Part shown: positions 1-5,577 of the stretch, one piece after another
How the letters are laid out: each line of letters opens with the position of its first letter
Numbering within the stretch: the first letter of the stretch is position 1
Source: Candidatus Stahliibacteriota bacterium
Lineage (GTDB): Bacteria > Hydrothermota > Tepidihabitantia > B3-TA06
Reading direction: 5' to 3'
Length of the DNA: 10,232 nucleotides
NCBI GenBank assembly: GCA_030592225.1
Contig: JAUVJT010000067.1
Location: 1-10,232 of the forward strand
Translations under genes and position numbers: made by a program
Notes under the pieces: generated by a model
Databases searched by the model: none
What the model was told of the DNA's origin: nothing
What the model saw: only the letters and a program-made list of their open reading frames with translations

Positions 1-106
1 CATATCTATACCCTCCCGCTCCTTCAAACTCAAATGATGGTATTCCTTGTACATACATCCTTAGGATAACGAAATCCCTCTCGTTTTCCAAGGTGTTGCA
101 CTTCAT
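1..106 (-). CDS. Possible N-terminal fragment of an unknown protein, cut by the window edge
   Basis: On the minus strand an ATG (complement of 104-106) opens a frame with no stop to the window edge, 35 residues. It begins MKCNTLENERDFVILRMYVQ and continues through Phe/Glu- and Gly-rich residues. The frame can be extended upstream to another ATG (complement of 143-145), preceded directly by a TAG, but that part would lie antisense to the BNR coding sequence. No convincing ribosome binding site precedes either ATG. I do not recognise the family. The plus-strand frames over 1-108 read less like protein, which is the main argument for this call. It could equally be a chance open frame, since 35 codons is short. 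Confidence 0.25.
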   Translation of the reverse strand, partial: MKCNTLENERDFVILRMYVQGIPSFEFEGAGGYRY

Positions 107-108
107 TA

Positions 109-657
109 TTGAACCCACGTCTTTCAAATTGGTCAGGTCATTCATCTATTGCGGCAAAAGGGGATACGGTTCATGCGGTGCGGAATGGTTTCTACCACAG
201 ATGTTCATTGGATGGCGGAAAAACCTGGGAACCCTGGGTCAGTATAACCGTCGGTGATTATTACTCGGGTAGTCCCTCAATTGCGCTTTCTGGGAACAAC
301 ATTCATATGGTGTGGTGGGATAACCGCGACGATTGGTGGGAGATATACTATAAACGCGGCTGGTTTGAGCAGGTCGAAGTTGCCGAAGATACTGAGGATG
401 TTGGATATTGCCTTGGAGCATCACCTTCCGTCATACGATATTCGATTCCACAGGATAACAAAGTTTACATAATTATAAGTGACATAGTTGGTCGGAGAGT
501 TCGAATCCTTCTCTCTGGTTCAATGAATGCTGGTAATTACCGGTTTAACTGGAATGGCTGCGATGATCAAGGAAATCCGCTGCCGGAAGGAGTCTACTTC
601 TGCCAGTTGAGGGTTGGGGGGCATTCTTTGACTCGCAAGCTTATACTTCTGGAATAA
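109..657 (+). CDS. BNR-repeat protein with FlgD-like C-terminal domain, probable truncated or decayed remnant
   Basis: The 182-residue product has a sialidase-type Asp box, SLDGGKTW, at residues 33-40. Two beta-propeller-like strand sets flank it (SSIAAKGDTVHAV at 12-24 and PSIALSGNNIHMVWW at 57-71). Residues about 105-182 are a FlgD-like/type A-like C-terminal domain: VIRYSIP, SDIVGRRV, FNWNG, PEGVYF, ending TRKLILLE. Such domains sit at the C-terminus of exported surface proteins. The start is doubtful: the frame is closed by a TAA at 67-69 and the only early start codon is TTG at 109, with no clear Shine-Dalgarno and no signal peptide. Family members are normally several hundred residues with a signal peptide. 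The blade around residues 24-32 looks shortened, and the PNP-F turn usual before VIRYSIP is missing. I infer a 3' remnant of a larger gene, although a short expressed protein is not excluded. Confidence 0.65.
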   Translation: MNPRLSNWSGHSSIAAKGDTVHAVRNGFYHRCSLDGGKTWEPWVSITVGDYYSGSPSIALSGNNIHMVWWDNRDDWWEIYYKRGWFEQVEVAEDTEDVGYCLGASPSVIRYSIPQDNKVYIIISDIVGRRVRILLSGSMNAGNYRFNWNGCDDQGNPLPEGVYFCQLRVGGHSLTRKLILLE

Positions 658-663
658 CAGTAG

Positions 664-683
664 GGGCGACGCATGCGTCGCCC
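664..683. repeat. Perfect 20-bp palindrome
   Basis: The two halves GGGCGACGCA and TGCGTCGCCC are exact reverse complements with no spacer. It lies 7 nt after the BNR gene stop. No T-run follows (ATGTTCAATT), so it does not qualify as an intrinsic terminator even though it could form a GC-rich hairpin. It resembles the short dispersed palindromes found between genes in many bacteria. Confidence 0.8.
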
Positions 684-698
684 ATGTTCAATTATAGG

Positions 699-714
699 GC
701 AAGGCATGCCTTGC
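699..714. repeat. Perfect 16-bp palindrome
   Basis: GCAAGGCA is followed directly by its reverse complement TGCCTTGC. It starts 15 nt after the 664-683 palindrome and shares its central GCATGC but has different arms. A further G-C pair (697/716) is possible beyond a G-T wobble. No poly-T follows. Confidence 0.75.
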
Positions 715-749
715 TCCTACACTTCCAGCCGGAAGATAGTCGTTATGCG

Positions 750-768
750 GCAACAAGTCGCTTGTTGC
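750..768. repeat. Inverted repeat with 8-bp arms and TCG loop
   Basis: GCAACAAG (750-757) and CTTGTTGC (761-768) are exact reverse complements around the loop TCG. This is the third short palindrome within 105 bp of the BNR gene stop. No T-run follows, so a terminator role is not supported. Confidence 0.75.
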
Positions 769-806
769 ACTTCATATCACGCTCAGAAAACACACCACAA
801 AAAGAG

Positions 807-916
807 GTCATCGTGAGCCTTCGAAGAAGGCGTGACGATCTCATGGCGCTTGCCTTGTTCATTCAGGTCTATCGTTTGAGATCCTCACGTCGCGTGTCCC
901 CTTCGGAGACGCCGCG
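807..916. repeat. Two-armed REP/BIME-like palindromic element
   Basis: Left arm 807-843 contains an imperfect hairpin around CCTTC...GAAGG with flanks ATCGT/ACGAT. Right arm 877-916 contains a second imperfect hairpin, GTCCCC TTC GGAGAC with one mismatch. The arms are themselves inverted: GTGACGATCTCA (832-843) matches the reverse complement of TGAGATCCTCAC (877-888) at 11 of 12 positions, with 33 nt between. Two inverted palindromic units make the classic layout of a bacterial interspersed mosaic element. No second copy is in the window, so repetitiveness in the genome is inferred. Confidence 0.55.
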
Positions 917-956
917 AAATGCAAAAGTCAAAATGCAAAATGCAAAGTGCAAAATG
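917..956. repeat. Short-period A-rich direct repeats (AATGCAAA-type)
   Basis: About five imperfect copies of an 8-9 nt unit resembling AATGCAAA follow each other, with drift such as AAAGTC and AAAGTGC. The tract starts at the edge of the BIME-like element. It shows no coding character in any frame and no recognisable regulatory role. Confidence 0.6.
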
Positions 957-990
957 GAACGGCGGACAGCAGACGGCAGGTGTGTTCTCC

Positions 991-1082
991 ATCTTGTAAT
1001 CTTCTAATCTTGTAATCTTTAATCTTCCAATCTTTTACCGCAGGAAGACGAGTGAAACGAGTCGTCATCTTCCAATCTGCAA
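991..1082. repeat. 8-bp period ATCTT array interrupted by a hairpin
   Basis: ATCTT occurs at 991, 999, 1007, 1015, 1022 and 1030, a spacing of 8, 8, 8, 7 and 8 nt, with variable trailers such as GTA, CTA and CCA. After an interruption at 1035-1066 the pattern resumes with ATCTTCCA (1067-1074) and ATCTGCAA (1075-1082). The interruption includes a hairpin, GACGA (1047-1051) with TCGTC (1062-1066), extendable by GGAA/TTCC across a 3-nt bulge to span 1043-1073. This looks like a palindrome inserted into, or grown with, a tandem array. Confidence 0.65.
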
Positions 1083-1084
1083 TT

Positions 1085-1097
1085 GCGACGCAGTCGC
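1085..1097. repeat. Small inverted repeat with 5-bp arms and GCA loop
   Basis: GCGAC (1085-1089) and GTCGC (1093-1097) are exact reverse complements around GCA. It sits between the ATCTT array and the TTTTGACCA array. Its arms resemble the inner part of the 664-683 palindrome (GCGACGCA occurs in both), which suggests relatedness, but it is short. Confidence 0.5.
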
Positions 1098-1100
1098 GCC

Positions 1101-1160
1101 CTTGTCCATCTTTTGTCCAGCTTCTGACCATCTTTTGACCACCTTTTGACCAGCTTTTTT
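1101..1160. repeat. 11-bp tandem array, unit CTTTTGACCAN
   Basis: Four consecutive 11-nt units run 1110-1120 (CTTTTGTCCAG), 1121-1131 (CTTCTGACCAT), 1132-1142 (CTTTTGACCAC) and 1143-1153 (CTTTTGACCAG). A shortened 9-nt copy precedes them (1101-1109), and a final CTTTTTT follows (1154-1160). The period is exact. It ends 59 nt before the rpmF promoter. The run of T at the end has no hairpin directly before it, so I do not call a terminator. Whether it is a protein-binding array or just expanded repeat cannot be told from sequence. Confidence 0.7.
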
Positions 1161-1219
1161 GTGACGCGCAAGGCTTAAACCTGACCGGGTGCGGGCGGTG
1201 CTCAGGCAGCGGTTGTTGG
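1161..1219. other. Featureless remainder of the intergenic region
   Basis: The last stretch of the long gene-free region upstream of the rpmF promoter. No open frame of note, no clear hairpin with a T-run, and no repeat unit shared with the arrays before it. Confidence 0.5.
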
Positions 1220-1247
1220 TTGACAATACGCCTATTTTCACTAACAT
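1220..1247 (+). promoter_or_regulatory. Sigma70-like promoter for the rpmF-plsX unit
   Basis: A perfect -35 TTGACA (1220-1225) is followed after 16 nt by TAACAT (1242-1247), matching the -10 consensus at 4 of 6 positions. It would start transcription near 1254, about 30 nt before the rpmF ATG. The match to the -35 is strong and that to the -10 is modest. Confidence 0.55.
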
Positions 1248-1283
1248 ACGTGTTCTAAATGTATCGAAAGGAGAACTTGTAAA

Positions 1284-1475
1284 ATGCCAACACCTAAAAG
1301 AAGGCACTCAAAGACGCGCAGTCGTAAGCGTCGTACTCATTGGAAGTTAGAGGCTCCGGCTTTGTGCGCGTGTCCGCATTGTCACGAGCCTAAGCAGCCG
1401 CATCGGGTTTGTCCGCACTGCGGGTTCTACGGAGATCACGAAGTTGTAGTTGTGGAGAGCAAGTCCAAAAAGTGA
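1284..1475 (+). CDS. rpmF: Large ribosomal subunit protein bL32
   Basis: A 63-residue basic protein of the usual bL32 length. It starts with the family signature MPTPKRRHSKTRSRKRR, then carries a zinc-ribbon with two CPHC motifs at residues 30-33 and 43-46, the second followed by GFY. All four zinc ligands are present. It binds 23S rRNA in the large ribosomal subunit near the peptidyl transferase region. The ATG at 1284 follows AAAGGAG (1267-1273) with 10 nt spacing. It is the first gene after the promoter at 1220. The yceD/DUF177 gene that often precedes rpmF is not here. The stop overlaps the plsX start by 4 nt (GTGA), which fits the widely conserved rpmF-plsX pairing. Confidence 0.97.
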   Translation: MPTPKRRHSKTRSRKRRTHWKLEAPALCACPHCHEPKQPHRVCPHCGFYGDHEVVVVESKSKK

Positions 1476-2452
1476 AGATTGCGCTTGACGCAATGGGCAG
1501 CGATGCTGCCCCGTTATCTGAAGTGAAAGGGGCGATGACCGTCCTTGCCGAACAGGCGGACCTTGAGGTGGTGTTGTTAGGGCTGCGGGAGGCGTTGGAA
1601 CCCTTCAGGAAAAGAATCGAGAAGACCCCGAATCTTGAAGTGGTTGAAGTCCGGCAAACCATTGGTACGAACGAGGCTCCCAGTGAGGTACTGAAGACCA
1701 AGACCGACTCCAGCATCGCGGTGGGACTGTCTATGCTCAAACAAGGTAAGGTGGACGGTTTTGTAAGTGCGGGGAACACCGGCGCGGTAATGGCTTTCAG
1801 CCTTTTTTCTCTGGGGCGCATTCAGGGGATTAAACGTCCTGCGGTAGGTGCGTTATTTCCTACCCCGCGCGGTCATACCTTTGTTCTGGACGTGGGAGCC
1901 AACGTGGAGATTAAGCCGGCTCAGCTTCGTGATTTTGCGGTAATGGGCCGCATAGTTATGGAGAGGATATTCCACGTTCCACAGCCGCGCGTAGCGCTCA
2001 TGAACGTGGGCCAGGAACCGGGCAAGGGCAATCAGTTGATACAGGAGGCTTACGAACTGCTTGCCGGGGCTCCCATCAATTTCATCGGCAATATCGAGGG
2101 TTCAGAGGTTTTCCGAAACAAAGCCGACGTTATAGTGACCGACGGGTTCACCGGCAATGTGGTGCTCAAGTTCGCCGAGGGTATGGGCGAGGCCGTGCTT
2201 TTTACCCTTCGCACCACCGGCAAGAAGTACCGCTGGCGCGGTTGGGTTTCCAAGAAACTGTTCCGGGATTTTATAGGCGGACTGAACTACGAGGAGTCGG
2301 GTGGGGCGCTTCTTTTGGGAGTGGAAGGCCCGGTAATCATATCGCACGGGCGTTCCTCTGCACATGCGATTACTAACGCTCTGCGGCTTGCGGCCTTTAC
2401 GGCTCGCGAAGGAGTTGTTGATGCAATCAAGGAAGAGTTTAAAGGAACTTAA
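1472..2452 (+). CDS. plsX: Phosphate acyltransferase PlsX
   Basis: PlsX converts acyl-ACP and phosphate to acyl-phosphate, the donor used by PlsY in the first step of phosphatidic acid synthesis; it is a peripheral membrane enzyme. The 326-residue product fits the family length. Visible motifs are DAMGSD at residues 6-11, SAGNTGA at 99-105, LDVGAN at 139-144, NFIGNIEGSEVF at 203-214, DGFTGNVVLKF at 224-234 and GPVIISHGRSS at 286-296. I chose GTG 1472 because MKIALDAMG is the expected N-terminus; it overlaps the rpmF stop by 4 nt and follows GGAGAG (1454-1459). Longer upstream starts would lie inside rpmF. One oddity is DAMGSD where most members have DAMGGD. The gene that usually follows, fabH, is absent; an envelope lipoprotein comes next. 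Confidence 0.97.
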   Translation: MKIALDAMGSDAAPLSEVKGAMTVLAEQADLEVVLLGLREALEPFRKRIEKTPNLEVVEVRQTIGTNEAPSEVLKTKTDSSIAVGLSMLKQGKVDGFVSAGNTGAVMAFSLFSLGRIQGIKRPAVGALFPTPRGHTFVLDVGANVEIKPAQLRDFAVMGRIVMERIFHVPQPRVALMNVGQEPGKGNQLIQEAYELLAGAPINFIGNIEGSEVFRNKADVIVTDGFTGNVVLKFAEGMGEAVLFTLRTTGKKYRWRGWVSKKLFRDFIGGLNYEESGGALLLGVEGPVIISHGRSSAHAITNALRLAAFTAREGVVDAIKEEFKGT

Positions 2453-2453
2453 G

Positions 2454-3614
2454 ATGCTGTACGGACGAAGTGCAGCGAGTATATTGGTTCTCCTCGGAGC
2501 GTTTTGCGTATTCCTGTCTGGGTGCGAGGAAGGGCCGCTGGGTTTTGATGAGTTGGAACGGGGAGAGTTGCAGGTTCATCAGGTGATTATCGAGACAGAT
2601 ACGGTGGTGGGTTTTAGTGAACAGATAGCGTTGGGTGGGACGACGACACTTATAGGGGGACGTGATTCCCTGACCGAGGCGCGCATCCTTATCTCCATCG
2701 CCGGCCTTGACTCCATAACGGCGTTCGATTCGGTAAAGCTCTGTTTAAGACGCTATCCCGCCGATGAAATTTCCCAGGATAACGTAACGTTCAATATCTA
2801 TCCGGTTACGGCCGATTGGGACGAGGAGGGCTGTACCTGGTTTCTTGCCGATGCATACAGCAACTGGGAACTTGGCGGGGAGTTTGACGATTCCGATCTC
2901 ATTACCGAAATCACTGCAGACGATGATACTGTGGAACTGAGGCTTGCTCCCGAACGTCTTGACGACTACAACCAGGGTATAATCCTTCTGCCGCAGAACG
3001 ATGGTTTTGCCTACCTTGGATCAGACGAGAAGGCATCCTACGCTCCTTTTATCCTGGGTTTTGATGGAGAGGATACAACTAAGTTTTCGTCGCTTGCAGG
3101 TGCGGATTACTACGCTGCCATCTATGATGCCACCATACTTGAACCCTATGAGGCTCCCATCCCTGATACGCTTATCGGCGCCGGGCTTGCATGGCGGGTT
3201 CACCTGCGTTTTCCGCTCGACAGCCTTCCTCAGGATATCGACATCACTTCAGCCGATCTTGTTGTGAAATACGAGAACTTCTTCTCGCCGGAAAGCACGT
3301 TGGACTTTGTGTGCTATCGTATGGAAGAACCTTACGTGTGGCGATACAGCGAAATGGTATCGGCCATCGCAGGCAGAGACTCCATAGATGTTACCGATGA
3401 CTCGCTGTCCATTTCCTTCGTAGGCGTGACCCAGTTCTGGGCCGATGAACCGGATTCAAACTTTGGACTCATACTTGCCCACTCATTCCTGCAAACAAGC
3501 CCTTCGTTCGGCCAGGAGAAACGAATACATGCCCTGGGGCGCATTACCGGAACACCGAAACTCATCGTTACCTATACAACCATACCCCAGACCCGGTTTC
3601 CGGGAGGTGATTAG
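2454..3614 (+). CDS. Secreted lipoprotein with two DNRLRE-like domains
   Basis: A 386-residue protein with a lipoprotein signal peptide: a hydrophobic stretch (residues 9-20) and lipobox LSGC at 21-24, so Cys24 would be acylated and the protein membrane-anchored. The mature part is acidic and beta-rich. It seems to hold two copies of a DNRLRE-like beta-sandwich: residues about 55-180 (NIYPVTADWDEEGCTW at 114-129, NWELGGEF at 137-144) and about 245-378 (RFPLDSLP at 252-259, ITSADLVV at 264-271, VTQFWADEPDSNFGLIL at 325-341, TPKLIVTYT at 367-375). The start is ATG 2454, 1 nt after plsX, with AAGGAA 6 nt upstream. ATG 2421, inside plsX and preceded by GAAGGAG, would add 11 residues and keep the lipobox. 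Function is unknown. The 1-nt overlap with the next gene suggests a partnership with that barrel. Confidence 0.8.
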   Translation: MLYGRSAASILVLLGAFCVFLSGCEEGPLGFDELERGELQVHQVIIETDTVVGFSEQIALGGTTTLIGGRDSLTEARILISIAGLDSITAFDSVKLCLRRYPADEISQDNVTFNIYPVTADWDEEGCTWFLADAYSNWELGGEFDDSDLITEITADDDTVELRLAPERLDDYNQGIILLPQNDGFAYLGSDEKASYAPFILGFDGEDTTKFSSLAGADYYAAIYDATILEPYEAPIPDTLIGAGLAWRVHLRFPLDSLPQDIDITSADLVVKYENFFSPESTLDFVCYRMEEPYVWRYSEMVSAIAGRDSIDVTDDSLSISFVGVTQFWADEPDSNFGLILAHSFLQTSPSFGQEKRIHALGRITGTPKLIVTYTTIPQTRFPGGD

Positions 3615-4678
3615 TGAGAAAACTCATCGCATTGATATTCCTGTTGTCATCTGCGCTTTCGGCGTATTCCATATTTAATTCACGCGGGCTGGGCGGCTAC
3701 AATCCTCCGGCGGAGTTTCTTCAAATTCAACCCAGGCATCAGACAAGGCTGGGGGTCGGTTTCCTGTCTGAGTACGTATATGCGACGGACGGTACAGGCG
3801 GACAGAGGGCTTTTCAGATACGTCCCGAGAGCTTTCAGTTCTACTTTCCCCTTCCCTGGCGTTTCGGGCTTGGTGTTCAGGTAACCGAGCGATTTAATCT
3901 TGATTACTATGTCGAAAGCGACTCGGCACGTTCCTCAGACTATACCCTTATTCGAAGGGTCAAAAGCCGCGGCGGTATCGAAGGACTAAGGTTGTCCCTG
4001 GATAAGAGTTTCTACGACAAGGTGTACGTAGGTGTCGGATACGAAAGATTGTTCGGCGGCGCGTGGGAACGCTGGGAGTCCGAGGTGGTGGAACTGACAG
4101 AAACCACCGTAGATTCGCTTCTGTACCACTTCGGTGGGAACGGTGTATGGGGGATGGCGGGGTTCAAACTGGGTCCCGTTGAAATGCGCGGCTTCTACGC
4201 CCACCCTTTCGGTCTTGCGGTGAGCACCGAGGTGCAAACCACGCGCGACTCCGCGATTGTAGACTCCGCGTCCTGCATACCGCCGGCGGAGCTTGGCGGG
4301 ATTATTACCTGTTCCGCGAAGAGGCTTGAGCTGGGGTTGGCCTATATCCAGCAAGTTCCTGCTGATTCCACCTTGTTCTCCTTCGTTCCAGGACATATTA
4401 TTCAGGCTAACGCGGGCTACAGGTTTGATCCCTTTATCCTTACCGGTAAAGCGGGTTGGAAAAACTGGTACGTGGAGACCGCATCAGGTTCACCGGTGAG
4501 TGATATCTACGTCGGCATCGGCGCGCGCATCCCGATTAAAGCTTACGGTTATGGAAAGCTGGAGATTTCCGGGGGACTGCGTGAAGGAGGAGACATCTCA
4601 GAATACCACGTTGAACTCCGTGCCGGTCTTGAATTTACCGAAATCTGGGGTAAACGCGAAAGGATGTGGGGTGGTTAG
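3614..4678 (+). CDS. Outer-membrane beta-barrel-like protein of unknown function
   Basis: A 354-residue protein with a Sec signal peptide (MRKLIALIFLLSSALSA, cut near residue 17). The mature part is made of alternating polar/aromatic strands such as FQFYFPLPWRFGLGVQV, KVYVGVGYERLFGG, VEMRGFYAHPFGLAV and RLELGLAYIQQV, the pattern of a transmembrane beta-barrel. The opening NSRGLGGYNPPAEF resembles the start of PorV/UPF0164-type proteins but lacks their NPAGL box, so I do not assign a family. The last strand (VELRAGLEF) is followed by a short charged tail ending RMWGG, not by a terminal aromatic. The start is GTG 3614, which overlaps the lipoprotein stop by 1 nt; GGAGGTGAT (3603-3611) is a near-perfect Shine-Dalgarno just upstream. 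A role as partner of the lipoprotein is inference. Confidence 0.75.
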   Translation: MRKLIALIFLLSSALSAYSIFNSRGLGGYNPPAEFLQIQPRHQTRLGVGFLSEYVYATDGTGGQRAFQIRPESFQFYFPLPWRFGLGVQVTERFNLDYYVESDSARSSDYTLIRRVKSRGGIEGLRLSLDKSFYDKVYVGVGYERLFGGAWERWESEVVELTETTVDSLLYHFGGNGVWGMAGFKLGPVEMRGFYAHPFGLAVSTEVQTTRDSAIVDSASCIPPAELGGIITCSAKRLELGLAYIQQVPADSTLFSFVPGHIIQANAGYRFDPFILTGKAGWKNWYVETASGSPVSDIYVGIGARIPIKAYGYGKLEISGGLREGGDISEYHVELRAGLEFTEIWGKRERMWGG

Positions 4679-5354
4679 GAAAAACCTGGCAAAGGTAGTC
4701 GAACGCATCGCCTCAGCTTGTCAAAAAGCAGGGCGCGACCCTGCCGAGGTTAAAGTAGTGGCGGTTACCAAGACCCATCCACCCGACGTTATACGCCAGG
4801 CCATTGAGGCCGGTATCAACAATATAGGGGAGAATCGCGTCCAAGAGGCTGAGATAAAATATCGCGAGATTGACGCAGACGTCGCCTGGCATCTTGTGGG
4901 ACATCTGCAGCGCAACAAGGTGCGCAAGGCGCTGACCATGTTCTCCATGATACACAGCCTCGATTCTCGAAGGCTGGCTCGTGAGATAGAAAAGGAAAGC
5001 GCAAAGCTCGATAAGATTATACCTTGTCTCATAGAGGTTAACACCTCGGGTGAAACCAGCAAGTTCGGTGTGGAACCTGATGGACTTGCTGAGCTGGTAA
5101 CGGAAGTGTTGAAAGCGGAACATATCAAGCTTGTAGGCTTGATGACAATTGGTCCGTTCACTGAAGACCAAGATAGAATAAGGCGTAGCTTTACGCTTTT
5201 ACACGAGTTGCGTGACCGGGTCGAGAACATCTTTGGATGTTATCTGCCGCATCTTTCTATGGGCATGAGCGACGATTTCGAAATCGCGGTACAGGAAGGT
5301 TCTACCATGGTTCGACTCGGCAGGGTATTGTTTGGACCCCGGCAGTCTATTTGA
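4671..5354 (+). CDS. yggS: YggS/PROSC-family pyridoxal phosphate homeostasis protein
   Basis: A 227-residue cytoplasmic protein of normal length for the YggS/PLPBP family, which binds PLP and affects vitamin B6 and amino acid homeostasis without known enzymatic activity. The PLP lysine is Lys34 in VVAVTKTHP. Other family motifs: GENRVQEA, WHLVGHLQRNK, IHSLDS, IEVNTSGETSKFG, LVGLMTIGP, LSMGMSDDFEIAVQEGSTMV and RVLFGPR. I chose GTG 4671 (MVRKNLAKVVERI): it gives the usual N-terminal helix, overlaps the barrel gene by 8 nt and follows AAAGGA (4659-4664) with 6 nt spacing. Starts further upstream lie deep inside the barrel gene. It closes the overlapping unit; no terminator with a T-run is visible before the tRNA promoter. 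Confidence 0.95.
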   Translation: MVRKNLAKVVERIASACQKAGRDPAEVKVVAVTKTHPPDVIRQAIEAGINNIGENRVQEAEIKYREIDADVAWHLVGHLQRNKVRKALTMFSMIHSLDSRRLAREIEKESAKLDKIIPCLIEVNTSGETSKFGVEPDGLAELVTEVLKAEHIKLVGLMTIGPFTEDQDRIRRSFTLLHELRDRVENIFGCYLPHLSMGMSDDFEIAVQEGSTMVRLGRVLFGPRQSI

Positions 5355-5377
5355 CGGCCAATAAGGTGAATGGGGTA

Positions 5378-5406
5378 TTGACAACACATGGCAATATCAG
5401 TATATT
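5378..5406 (+). promoter_or_regulatory. Sigma70-like promoter for tRNA-Phe
   Basis: TTGACA (5378-5383), a 17-nt spacer, then TATATT (5401-5406), 5 of 6 matches to the -10. Transcription would start near 5413, about 8 nt before the mature tRNA 5' end. Confidence 0.75.
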
Positions 5407-5420
5407 GTGCAATTGTGCAA

Positions 5421-5493
5421 GCCGGGGTAGCTCAGTTGGTAGAGCACGGGTCTGAAAAACCCGGTGTCCGCAGTTCAATTCTGCGCCCCGGCA
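5421..5493 (+). tRNA. tRNA-Phe (GAA)
   Basis: A complete 73-nt cloverleaf. Acceptor stem GCCGGGG (5421-5427) pairs with CCCCGGC (5486-5492), with discriminator A at 5493. D-arm GCTC/GAGC. Anticodon stem CGGGT/ACCCG (5447-5451, 5459-5463) closes loop CTGAAAA with anticodon GAA at 5454-5456. The variable loop is 5 nt. T-arm CGCAG/CTGCG closes loop TTCAATT. The 3' CCA is not encoded (TGC follows), so it must be added by a nucleotidyltransferase. It stands alone between two protein units, on the same strand. Confidence 0.97.
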
Positions 5494-5496
5494 TGC

Positions 5497-5524
5497 TTGA
5501 CAACTCTTAGAACGAGCGTATAGT
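5497..5524 (+). promoter_or_regulatory. Sigma70-like promoter for the surface protein unit
   Basis: TTGACA (5497-5502) begins 3 nt after the tRNA 3' end; after 16 nt comes TATAGT (5519-5524), 5 of 6 matches. Transcription would start near 5531, leaving a leader of about 47 nt before the ATG at 5578. It would let the downstream envelope genes be expressed independently of tRNA read-through. Confidence 0.7.
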
Positions 5525-5577
5525 TATAAAAACTAAACAAAGTAGTCAAACAAACCCTAAGCCCAAGGAGGGAAATA

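Noticed and set aside
664..683. Intrinsic terminator after the BNR gene
   Set aside because: The hairpin is strong but no run of T follows on either strand, so it was kept only as a palindrome.
684..1007. 107-residue plus-strand open frame
   Set aside because: It runs through palindromes and short repeats, has no RBS and gives low-complexity, non-protein-like sequence.
1154..1160. Poly-T run as a terminator
   Set aside because: No GC-rich hairpin directly precedes it; it is the tail of the 11-bp array.
991..1160. CRISPR array
   Set aside because: Repeat units are 8-11 nt with no unique spacers of 25-40 nt, so this is tandem repeat DNA.
1065..1307. 80-residue minus-strand open frame
   Set aside because: It is antisense to the rpmF start and is made of the translated 11-bp repeats.
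4713..5230. Two long minus-strand open frames (152 and 169 residues)
   Set aside because: They lie antisense to yggS, which matches its family over its whole length.
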